Part shown: piece by piece, positions 20,701 through 32,800 of the stretch
Position numbering within the stretch: position 1 is the stretch's first letter
How the letters are laid out: the number at the start of each line of letters is the position of its first letter
Source of the DNA: Undaria pinnatifida
Taxonomy: Eukaryota > Sar > Phaeophyceae > Laminariales > Alariaceae
Assembly (NCBI GenBank): GCA_012845835.1
Contig: JABAKD010000009.1
Span: 5,804,904-5,868,903 of the forward strand
Direction of reading: 5' to 3'
DNA length: 64,000 nt
The notes under the pieces: generated by a model
Told to the model about the DNA's origin: nothing
The model's input: only the letters and a program-made list of their open reading frames with translations
Database searches by the model: none
Translations under genes and position numbers: made by a program

Positions 20701-23700
20701 TACGTTCGTACCCCCCCCCCCCCCCCCCCCCCCCCTTCACGTACCGCTAAGGGCGTACGATTTACGGACATGGTTGCTCGAGGGGTTGACAAACCAAAAA
20801 CTCAAATCCATTTCCAGAGAAAACAATTTAATCAAACTCCGGGTACGAAAAAATATCTGGTCGTATGATCGTGTGGCGAGCGTTGCCTCCCGCCACCTAC
20901 CTCCCCCTCGTCGTTCTAAAACCCATCTCTGACGCGACTGTAGGCTTGGGGCCGTGGGTGAAAGCAAACCGCAGCCCAAACAGTGTGCTTCGATCTCACA
21001 GGTTTTGATGTTTGTTCCTTTGTTGAGAGGGTGGGGGGGGGGGGATGGTATTGTTGCGTCTCGTGAACCTTTTCTTTCTGTGACATTTATCCAATTCTAA
21101 ATAAATATAGAATGCACCGAAAGTGTGGGTGCAGTTTTGAACGGGTTGACTCTGACGCTGAAACCCGGACCCCCCCCCAATGACACTAAAAACGGTATAA
21201 TACTGTTTGGGCTGTGTTTTTCACCCACATAAGTCATGGGGCTTAGATCCCTGTCCCCCCTCTTCCCTCCCCGTTCCACGTCTCTATGTGCCCGATGCCC
21301 CCCGCAGCATTAAACCAACCGCACTGAAACCGGTGTAGCGCTATTTGGTGTGTGGTTTTGGGGTTTTCACCAGCACTCACGTAGTTTCGATTTGGCTTTG
21401 CTCACCTCTGAACCCCTACCCCCCCCCCCTTCTCACTCCTCCACCACCCATCCACGTCTCCATGTGCTCGTTGCTCCCCGCAATGTTTGGCAACTTCTAC
21501 CAGGCTGCCTCGCCCCCTCCCCCGCCCTTTCCCTCTTGCCTCCCTCTTCCACGCCTGCACATACCCAGTGCCTCTCACCGCGGTATTATCCGCTTCAAAT
21601 AGGTCTTCTCACCTCTGAGCCCCCCCCCCCCCCCCCCCCCACCCTTCCGCACGCTTTCCACATCTTTATGTCCCCCGCCCCTCCCGCCCCCCCTCCGTAT
21701 TTAACGAATTTAAGGTGTCGAGTTCGAAGGTGTTCGTACCTCCAACAATACTGAGCTTCGAATAGGTTTCCCTACCTCTGACCCACCCCCGTTCCACGTC
21801 TTTATTTCCCCCGCGCCCCCCTCCCGCTACGTTGGACCAGAGTTCGAGGGTCTTGGTGTTGGCGACGTGAACGGCGGTGCCAACGGTTCGAACACGGACG
21901 AGGACATGAACGACTTGTTCCGCTCTTTCCTCGTTGACGGCGAGGACTTGCTCGCGGGTTCACAGGGAAACAGCCACCCCGGCGGAAGCCAGGCGATGCC
22001 GCCGTCCGACCTATCTCCACCGGCTGGCTTCTGCCTTAGAGTCGGTGTCAGTGGTGGTGGTGGAGGAGGCGGTGTGAGGGTAGGAGGGGCTGGGGGAGGA
22101 GGGTACGAGGCTGATGGAGGATCTGGGCCGATGAGGCGCCGGGCCAACACGTCTCCGGACTGCGAAGATATTGCTCCTAGCTCCACGCAGGTGCGTCCAT
22201 ACGCGTGCCGGTTTGGTTGATTTTTATTTTACGGTCGCATTTAGTTTCGGTTTTGGTTTCGCTTTTGTGGGTTCGCTTTTATTTATGTTTTGCATGATTT
22301 TCGGTTTCGCTTATGCGGTTTTTCTCGTGCGGTTTCGCCTTTTTTGGCCTTCGCTTTTTGTGGTTACGCTTTTGCGGTTTCGTTTGCGGTTTGCGCTGTG
22401 GAAGGGTGTTGGTTGTTGTTTACCCCGCCTCTCGACCGTTGAATGCGGATTTTCTTACCTTTTGGCTCGCTACGACTCGCTAGGACGCCTCAGCAAGGTA
22501 TTGGGTATGGACCCTAGTTTTGACAGGTGCCTGATATTTTTATTGTCAACATACACCAGGTACCGTGCATTTTTCTTTTTGTGGGCGGCTTTCCGCTTTG
22601 CGAGTGGTTGCCTGGTTTGGTTGTCTGTCCGGTTTTAGAGCCGCCACCACCGTCACTGCTTGTTAGGTGGGCGCGGTTTACTACGAATGCCCTTGGATGT
22701 CTCTTTTCTTTTCGCACTCAAATGGCCCACTGAAATTTCGGTTATCCTTTCGTGCCCTCCCGCACTTGTGCCCCTTCTTCCGTCCATGCGCCCCTCTCCC
22801 CGTCCCCCCCTCCCGCCCTACCTGCCTCCCTCTTACCTAATCTCTCCCTCACCTAACCTTCCCCCCGCCATCTTATCTCCGCCCGCTCCCGCCCCCTCCT
22901 TTCGCCTCCTCACCCCGTCCTTTGTGCCTTCTCCTCTTCGTACCCCGGCTGCCACTTGATGCTGTTTTTGTAATTGCAGGGGCTGCGCATTGTTGACGCG
23001 CCGTTCCGGCCCGTGTCGCCTCCACTGTCGCACCGGTCTCCCATGGGGAGACTGCCCGCGTTGGTCGGCTCGCCCCCCCGGCGGGACCAGAGGCCGACGC
23101 TGACGAGCAGCAACAGCATGCACAGCAACAGCAGCCGAGGCGCCAACTCCCCACCGCCTTCCTCCTGCTTCACCGCCTCCTCCTCCTCCCACGGTGGTGG
23201 TGGCGGCGGCGGCAGCATCGGAGTGAGCATGTCTGTCGCGGGGGGCAGCGAATGCCTACCCCCAGGAGCTCTCCAGCTTAGCTCCCCGTGGTCTCAGGGC
23301 TACCCAGGGGGGGGATCGCACGGCGGGGGAAACATCGGCGCGGCGGCAACGTCTTCCGGTTCTCCAGGAGTTCATCATGAGGCGGGAGGAGGAGGGGTTC
23401 CCGCTGCCCTGTCCCCGGCGGGACCCCCCTCGTCCATGGGGCTGTCCAGCGTTGGAGGAGAGACTGCAAGCATTGTGGACTTCTCACCGACTTGGGACTT
23501 TGCCCCTGGAGGGGCAAAGCTGCTTATATGCTTGGCAGCTCCTTTGGATGCGGAAGTTGGCGCGCCGGGACCGGTGGTGTTTTTTGCGGACCGCCCCGTT
23601 CAGGTGGGGATAAGCGAGATTTTTGTTTTTGATATATTCAAAGCGGTCGTAAGAGTGATGTGCTTTTAATGTCTGGGGTGAAATTAAGACGTTTAATGCG

Positions 23701-26700
23701 TTTGAGATAAAGCTGATATTCAAGTTGAACGCATTTTTAATGAAATTGAGCTATATGAGACGGGGTGTGAGTTCAGATGATACATCGCTTCTTGAGATGG
23801 AGGGATGTAAGGTGTTGGTGGTTTTCAGACAGTGCATTCGACGTCGCGCGCTCGCTGCGAGTTGGATGGGCGCGCGTATACCTACTGCTTTGTAGGGGAT
23901 TGTGCTTAGTGTTGGTTTCTTCTGGAGTGTTTGGAAATGAGGGTATTTCGGGTGTTGGTAGGTGTTGGTAGGTGTTGGTGGCGTTTTCAGCGGGCGGGGC
24001 AGGCACAAGAGCAAACGTATTCCTTACTAGAGATATTTTGTGTGTAGGGTATGGTTTTTGTGAGGAGGGAGGGGTCGTCGCTGTCACCACGCGCGCGGCG
24101 TATTCCTTACTCGAGATATTTTTGTGTAGGGTGGCGTTTTTGTGAGGAGGGAGAGGTCGTCGCTATCACCACGCGCGCGGTTCGCGCGCAGAAACCAATG
24201 GACCGCCGCTGTGGCTCGTTTCTGTTTTGTCGCCGCCTCCTGCTCCCTAGCGCTAACCAATCTACCCAGTGTGAGCGAAAAATTAGAGAAAACGACCCCG
24301 CTCGCCCCACCACACTGGTCAGCTTGAACCACACTGGTCAGCATGAAAACTATATTAGTAGTGGATGAGATGTTCAGTATCAGTACTATGACTACTCTAG
24401 AAACGTCTTTTTTTGCCTTGTTTTTGCTGGTTTCAATGTGCCCCCCCCGCCTCTGGCTCGGACGCGGACCTTGTAGTGGGGTGCCGTCTTGATTTTTCGG
24501 GTACCCTCGTCTATACATACAACTGTTTTGATGTGCAAGTCGGAGTGTATCGTGTGGCCCCCGTGGGGTCCAGAGGTCCTTGTTGGTTTTGCCTTGACCC
24601 CTTTACAACTGGAAACCCGTTTTTGGGGACAAAATTACTTGGATTTAGTATAGGGAGGGGTTCGGGGGCTCTGAAGAGGTTAACCCTCAATTTTGAATTC
24701 CGCTTCCTTTTTTGGCGACAAACGTCTTAGGACTAAACAGGTGGGATAGTTATCGCGTGTTACGAGTGTTCCCCCACCCCGACCCCTACCTCACCAATAG
24801 GAATTTTCCTGTGAAATTCGACAAAGCGCATATACTAATTCCGGCTAGTGCTCACACATATTTTTGTTCGAGCTCGCGTACGAATTGAAGCTTTCAGATA
24901 GAACATGCCCGGTTTTCTGCCAGGTACCAACCCTGACCTCGGCCCCTACCGTGCCCATAGGAAGTTGTGTCGCTAAATTTCGGGAAAGCACATGACTTTG
25001 ACAAGTGAATGGACCAATATTACAAAGAACAGGTAGAACTTGCCCAGTTTTCTACCAGGTACCAACCACAACCCCGCCCCTCCCCTCCCCTCCCCTCCCC
25101 TCCCCGTAGGAAGTTGCTTTGCGAAATTCCGTCGTCAAGCACACTGATATTTTTGACGACTGGATCGACCTACTGTTGTGGGAACGAGGTTTAAAAATTT
25201 CGAGTACGTACGATATACCCCGTTTTCCACCAGCTATCGGTAACGATATTTTTTTGGTGTCGTAGAGAAGGCACACATGATGTTGACAAGTGAATTGACC
25301 TATATTAAAGAAAACAGGTAGGACTCGCCAGTTTTCTACCAGGTACCAACCCCGACCCCGCCCCACCCCTCCCGTCCCCGTAGGAAGTTACTCTGGGAAA
25401 TTCCGTTTTAAATCACATATTTTTGACGACTGGATCGACCTACTGTAGGAACGAGGCGACCTACTGTAGGAACGAGGCTTAAATCTTTCGAATATGACAT
25501 GCTCCGTTTTGTACCAGGCATCGGTAACGCTTTTTTTTTTTCGTGGAGAAGGCTTGAGCTTTTCCCACTCCTTTGCTCGCACTTCCGTCATGATCGGCTC
25601 AATGTTAAGATCGTCACTTGAAGACCTGCTTATTTTATGTTAGCTTTGCGTAGCTTCATGTACTGCTGTGCATGCAACATATTACCCGATGATGCCGTTT
25701 GAGCACGAACTGACATGACCTCTCAACCCCTCCCTCCGTCCCTCTGTCCCTCCCGTCCTTGCGTCCTCTCCCTTGCCCATTTTCCCTTGCGTCACGCCTG
25801 CGCAAACGAACCGGAACATAACGAAACCCAATGAAACGAACCGCACCGTCACGGATCATTAATTAATCTGACAACGGAAACAATCACGAACACCTACACG
25901 TTGTGATATTTACTTTCATGTTGCAACAAACAATTCGAATATAAACCGGAACCAAAATCAAAACCAAAACCAAAATATGAAACAAAACCGCCTCTCCGCC
26001 GCAGTCGGAAATCGTGTCCCAGACCGTGCTGCGGTGCAGAGTGCCGCCAGGACCGGGCATCGACGGCACCGGACACGTCGACATCCGAGTGCAAATACCC
26101 CCTCGTCCGGGCGGTCTCCGCCGCAGCAGCAGCAGCACCAGCAGCAACATGGGCTTCGACTCCACCTCTCGCGGGCGCTGCCGCCCCCAGTCTCATGGGG
26201 TGGTGGGCGTGGATGTATTCGAGTACCGCTCTCCGGCGAACAGCCCGTCCAACTCTGCCCCAGCGCTGAGCCGCGGCGGAACTCCTAGGGTAAGCGCTGG
26301 AGAGTTGCCGGGCTTTTTGTTCGTTCTTGTCCGGGCGATGGTGTGTTTGGGGGGCTTGTTGTGTGGGGCGGGGCGGGGTAGCGTGCGGTCGTGAACCTTG
26401 AAAAACGGTCAAATTTTTGTGCGGGGCGGGGTAGCGTGCGGTCGTGAACCTTGAAAAACGGTCAAATTTTTGTCGGTATGTTTGCATTTCGTCGATCTGT
26501 CTATCTCTACCCCCGCGATGAGCCGCGGCGGGAATCCTAGGGTGAGTATCGGGGAGTTCCCGTGCTTTTGCATCTTCGTCCGCGTCATTTTGTGGTCGTT
26601 GTTTTTTTGGGTGGGGGGTGCTTTTGGTCGATCGCTTTGTGTCCGGTCGGTCTGTCTGGCCATCGGTTGGTGGGGTGAGGTGGAGTCGGACTAAAACCGA

Positions 26701-26760
26701 TGGAGAACCATTTATTTCTTGTCGATCTCTTCGTCTTTTTGGTCGATCGGTCTGTCCGTC

Positions 26761-26819
<59 letters not shown>

Positions 26820-29800
26820 GGCCGTCGTTGGCGCCGTCGTTGGCGCCGTCGTTGGCGCCGTCGTTGTCGCCGTCGTTGTTTATGTTTATCCTTCGTGTTG
26901 CGCTTGTCACCAATGGCAATACATTAAACCGTACGCCCGCTCGTGTTTTGTTGCTGCAAGCTCTTGACATTTTCCGTTTTTTCAATACCAACTGTTTTTT
27001 ATTTTATTTTATTTTTGTCAGCGGGGCTTCGTCGATCGAAACCATTTTTTGATGTAGCAGTACTACGCTGTGGCTCGCTCGCCCCTGAGTCCTTCTGCAA
27101 GGAAAATAGAAAGATAGTTTAAAATTTCTACCACGTGGAGGGAGGCAGGGGATTCCTCGTCAAATTCTCGAAAATGCCGTCATTAGAGGGAGTAATACGA
27201 GAAGGAGCGTGCGTTAAGGTACATATATACCAATAGCGATATACCAGGTGATTATTCATGCAGCAGTACGTAGTAGTACGAAGCAGAACCGGTAGGACTC
27301 TCTTTTCCGCCTTCCTGCGCTCCGATGTTGTCGCGTGTACTGTACGCGTGCGTAGTCAAGTAGACTGGTCGTTGCTTCGTCGATGATGCCACTGCTGCTG
27401 CTACTGCCGCTGCTGCTGCTGCTGTCCAGAGTTGTCAACCCTCGGTTCTTAAATGTCTTTTTTTTCTTCACAACTTTTTTTTGTCCTCCCTTGGTCAGAG
27501 AGAGTACAAGTCGAACAGACACCGAGTGCCCGTAGGTTGTGTATCATACACCAATGCGGGGGAGAAACAGAAGCGGAAAGCCTTGCTGCTTTACTTCCTC
27601 TCGCCCTTCCTTTCTTCTTTCGTTTTCTTGTCTTTTTTCTGCGCCCTAAAACCGCGTATCACTCCGGCTGATGACATTGTGTTATGATGATGTTCTTAAT
27701 AATTGTAGTTAGCGCCTAACGTGTATCACCGGGACCTTTTCTAACTGTATCGTCAATTTTTCCCTCAAATTGTTGGACGAACACGTCTTATGGTATGCGG
27801 GCGATGCTCTGCGCCGGCCGCCGAAAAACGTTATGCCCCGCGGCGCGTCTGCAAACGACAACCGACACAATCACCCCATCACCACCACCACTACGTCCGT
27901 CATGAACAACCACTACTACAACGACTACGCCCACGGCAACAACAACGACGACGACGGCACCACCATCACCACAAACATGTACAACAACGACCACGACAAC
28001 GACAACGACACCGTTAACGGCCTCAAAAGACGCCGGGGAAGCGACTTACCTGGCAAGAGCTTCCGGAGGACCCAAGCCAAGGGCTGGGCGCGCGCAAGCG
28101 AGAGTGGGGGGAGGTGAACGTCACAGCCCCTCTCGAGACGGTGTACTCTTCCCCCATGGCTTCGGGCTGGGCGGCGCAGCAGCACAGGGCGCGCCGAGGC
28201 ATCCCACGCAGCAGCACGCCTCGCGGGAGGGAAACCCCTTCTTGGGGTGGCGGCGGCGGTAGGGCTGGACGGGCAGGGCTGCCCGGTCCGAACGGAGGGC
28301 GGCAGGGGCACGCTGGCGGGTGGAGGCGCGCTTCGGCGGACTTGGGACAGTCCGCGATGGTTGCGGCGCAAGCGTCGGAAGATAGCTTGGGGTACCCGCT
28401 CCTGCCTTGTGATGGTAGGGAATGTAAGATACGCATTGTGGAGCGCCTGGGCAAGATTTCGGGATCGCGCACCACCATTGCGGCGTCGGAGGCGGCTCAG
28501 GATGGTGGCCCGCCGAGCGCGAGCAGTAGCAGCAACGGCGGCGGCGCGGCATGCTCGGAGCACCGCGGTAGTTCGTGGGCTAGCTGCGGCGGCGGAGGAG
28601 GAGGGGGAGGAGGCTGCGGAGGGCCCAGTGACATTGTACAGCAACAAGTTTTATCGGGGCGGGTGGGGTGTGCGACGAGCGGGTCTATGTCGGGGTTTGG
28701 GGTAGGGGATCTGGATGACATGGCTCTTAATGAGCTGGGAGATACGGAGCTGGAGGGCTTGTTGGAGCAGATGTGGATGAAGGTTATGGGACAGGTGAGA
28801 CCGAAGGAGGGGGCGGCGGTGCTTGCGGGGACCGGCCCCGCCGCGACGGCGGGGGCGGGCTTCGGCGGGGCGGGCCGCGACGGGGCGGGGCGTTACGCTT
28901 TTTTTATTGTTTTTATTTTCAGGATTATTTGTTTTTCAATCGATTTGATCTGGCGTTAGGTTGATTTTGTTCAGTACAATTCGTGTTTTTTTGCTTTTGG
29001 TTTAATTGGTTTGGTTTTGGGTTGGTTTTCGGGATGTTGTCTTGTTTTTGTTCGTTCATTGATTTGTTCCTGGTTGGAGAAGGGGCCGGCCGTGTCTAGC
29101 CGGCGGTACAGGCCGTAGAGGCGGCGCGGTTTATTTTGGGTTAAACAACGAAATACCTTTGTCTTTGCTGTTGTTGTCGTGATTGTGTCGTGTGGACGGG
29201 ATGGAGCTAGGCGCGACGAAGTTTCTCCTTGGCGTTCTTTCTATCATCAGGTGGCTGTGGTTTTCTGAACAGGGGAAGTCCCGTCGATTACCTCGACGTC
29301 AAACTTGGCGGAGGGGATGTAATGCCGACAGTGCCGCCCCCGTCTTTCTTATGTAGTGTTCCCGTCCACCTCGTTTGTTTGACCGTTTTTATTCTTGTTT
29401 CGGCAAAATTCGGCGCGACTGACTGTTCAACCAACATCCGTCCTTCAATCTCCGTGTATCTTGTCACGTGTGATGCAAGCCGTCCTTGCTGTTGTCTGTT
29501 GTGTTTTTTTCGAGGCTTTCTTCTCGAAGTTGTATTTCTTCAATTTTGTTGGTCCAAGTGTTTTTCGTTTTATTTCTCGTTTTTGTTTATTTCTTGTTTT
29601 TTTTTTGTTATTTTGTTTTCGTTCGTGCTCGGAGAGAAGACGTCGATGACATCTGCTTTGTTCTCGGCTGCCTCGTGATTTTTACCATGCTTGTCCTCGC
29701 TCTCGGCCCTTTCCCCGGCGCTCGCTTTTGATGCGCCGCTGCCACCGCTGCCCTCTATGATACCCATCCCTGCTCTCATCGCCCGCCCCGCCCCTCCCCC

Positions 29801-32800
29801 GTCTTACCTCCTCTCTATTACTTCCCCTCCCCTTTCCCTTCCCACCTCCCCTCTCCTACGGCCATCCTATGGCCATGTGGGGACGGTAACACGATCAGCT
29901 CACCGACCTAGAGTCCGAGCTAAATGCTTTAGATGCCCGAGGGTACAGCGTCCTTCACTACACATGCCTGCACAGCTTGGGAGCGCTGGTGCCCGTTCTG
30001 TTGGAGAGAGGCGCCGACGTTAATCTTCGCACGGGCGACGGGCAGGTAATAATTGAAAACAAATGAAAAAAGTGTAACACCAGGTACTGTAGTACCTTGG
30101 TAGGTTGCGGTGGTGAATTTCGGCGAAATTCTCGATTTGACAGCCCGGGATTTGTTGTTTATATTTTGAATTTGGTGCCAGGTGTGGTAGCCGTGCTAAA
30201 CAACTTCGTTCAACAGTATACCAGGTACCTGGTACCTGGTATATACTAAGAAACTACGAGTATAGTCTATGTACCAGGTATATGCCACGTACTTGGAAAA
30301 CAAGCGCTGCTTTTGTTCTACCATTGTTTAAGAAAGACGGGCTGAGATTCACAGGGGGAAATGAAACTCGGCGCTGTTTATGTGTTCTCCTGAAGTTACC
30401 CCTTTTGCTCTTGCAAACGTGCTAACACACAAATTCCTAGTGGTTTGTCTGCAAGAACCTGGGCGCAGTTATGCAGTTCTAGAGGGGTTAATTGTGCGGA
30501 AATCTCTCTTTCCAGTGAGAAATCCAGCATGGGCCAACGTTTCTGACCCTTAGTGTTGAGATTGTACCAGGTATTGTTTTTGCTTAATGTGTCGCTGTTG
30601 TCGTACTGTTGTACTGGTAGAAACGAAACCGAAACACCAGGTATGTATCACATCAAGTACAGCTGATGAATTGTGGATTGAATGGAATTGAACTGAAATT
30701 GAAGGACAATATATGAAATTTGATTAGATATCACCGGTACGGAGTATTTTGGTTGGATAATGCTATAGTGCTTGATTGAATTTATTGAACGGTAAAAATA
30801 GCTACTTCGAAGTAGGAAAGGAAAGAAAACAAAACTCGTACAAGCAAACGAGAGGGTATGTGTCGCGCCTGAACGCGAAAAATTGAGTGTGAAGGCTAAA
30901 CACGAAGGCTGACCCTGAAGGCCAGGCGCGAAGGCTGAACGCGAATGCTGACCCTCGAGGCTGACCTTGTTTGTGACGGATGATGCAGCCGTGTCCTGTC
31001 GTGTCTTGCCGTTGTGTCTTGTGGTGTCGCCGGCTTCGTCGCTGTTGTCGTTGCCATCTACTGTACCCCGGGAAGAGGTATATACAGTCGTGTGTACAGT
31101 AGGTCGAGGCGCTTTGAGTACCTCGAGGTATCTACCTTAAGAGTTTAACAGTACTTTAGCTCGAGGTATCCGCAGTACTGTTTACGGTAGTTGTTGACGT
31201 TTGTACGAAGACGTCACCGCCACCCTCGTACATTGTGAGGTGTTAGTAATTTTATTAAGCAGTAAGTGTCGATTTCGGCACCGCTCTCTTGCCGTGTGTG
31301 GTCCTGGTTGGGTTAGGCAGGTAAGCAAGCCTGTGTGCACCGGGCCGGACCTGACCGGCAGGGTATGTCGTCACGAGGAGCGGGGACTGTCTGTCTGTCT
31401 GGCTTGCTGGCTATAGCTGGCTGGCTGGCTGGCTGGCTGCGTGACGGCATTCTTACGCTGCCGCGCACGCGCCTGCCTGCGCGCCCGCCCCGCCCGTCCG
31501 CCCCGCCCCACGCCCGCGCACGTGTAGATAGTGTTTTCTCTTTTTGCAAAGTTCATGTCGTAGGGTATCTGGATTGTTGTATGAAAGTAGCAAAATTTGT
31601 GGAGAAAACATGTGTGCGTGTGTAAACGTGTGTGGTTGGGTTTCCTTTTTATTTGTGTGTCGATGGTCATGCTAGAGCGTGGTTTCTTTCGTTGCGGTCT
31701 GTTGGCGGTGGCGGAGTGTTCGTTTGTTTTTTGGCTTGTCGCGCGGGCGGCGGGGGGGGAGGGGGGCAGAGGGTCGAGAGTGTTTGAGGTGTGAGGCCTG
31801 GTGTGAATGGTATTGTAAGTCTGTGAGTCCTCGAGCCTCTGTCGTCTGGTCGCCATGTTGGCTTTCCGACGGGAGTTGTTGTCATCTGCTGCGCGAGGCG
31901 TCTGCTGCACTGCTGCTAATCACTGTGAAAATCGATTTTCTCAGGCCGTGTCCTGTAACACGAAACCAGTTCTCACTGACGTGGTACTGCTGTTGTAGAC
32001 TTGGATTGCCACAGTCCCTAGGGGTCCCTCTATAGTGCCGGTTGAGTAGTGCCGGTTGCCCGCTTTAGTGCCTGTGAAATCGCTTGGCACAGATGGGAAC
32101 AACTATTAGTGGTAGTGTCGGGCGTAGTGCCGGTTGCTGATATGGTGCTGGTGCTTCCGGCTGGCACATACCGGCGCTAGAGAGGGACTACATTTCCTGT
32201 TTTGGGTTGATAGTGTTGTGCCGGCACTGTATTGCACGTGTTGACATGGGCGTGTAGCCCTAGATATGCTTTAGCAGCGCAATGCGATATCTCGGCTACG
32301 TCTCCGTTTCCGTCCCTGTGTGTTGTTTTGTGTTTGTTTTGCATTTTGTATTTGGGCTTTGATTTTGTGGTCAGTTTTTTGTTTTTGCTTCGGCTGATAA
32401 GGACCGTGTGCGCTGTTTCTTCGTCTGCCTCTCCTTGAAATCCGCACCTGCTCTGCCTAGCGTTAACAGATTGCTGTTGTTTAGTGCTGTTATCGTTGTC
32501 GTTGAGTGTTTGTGTCGTGTTGCGTGCTGTTGCGGTTGCGGTTGTGGTTTTGTGGTTTTAGATGTCTGATCTTGGTTGTTGTGATTGTTGTTTACGCTAC
32601 TCGTACTGAGTATTTTTTCTGCTTCGTGGACGAATCTACATCTCAACCGCTGTTTCGTTGTACTTGCGTTGCTCAGACTCCGTTGCATTTGGCGGCTTTG
32701 GGTGGAAACCTCAGCATCGCGCGAGAGCTGGTTGCCAAAGGCGCCGTCGTCGACGCAGTTGATGCGGACGGAATGACAGCAGGTGGGTGGATGCAACGTG

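Noticed and set aside
27770-28117. Asn/Asp/His-rich open frame before CAMTA exon 7
   Set aside because: Built from an AAC/GAC/ACC low-complexity tract, in a different frame from the conserved exon 7 sequence, and without motif; treated as intron.
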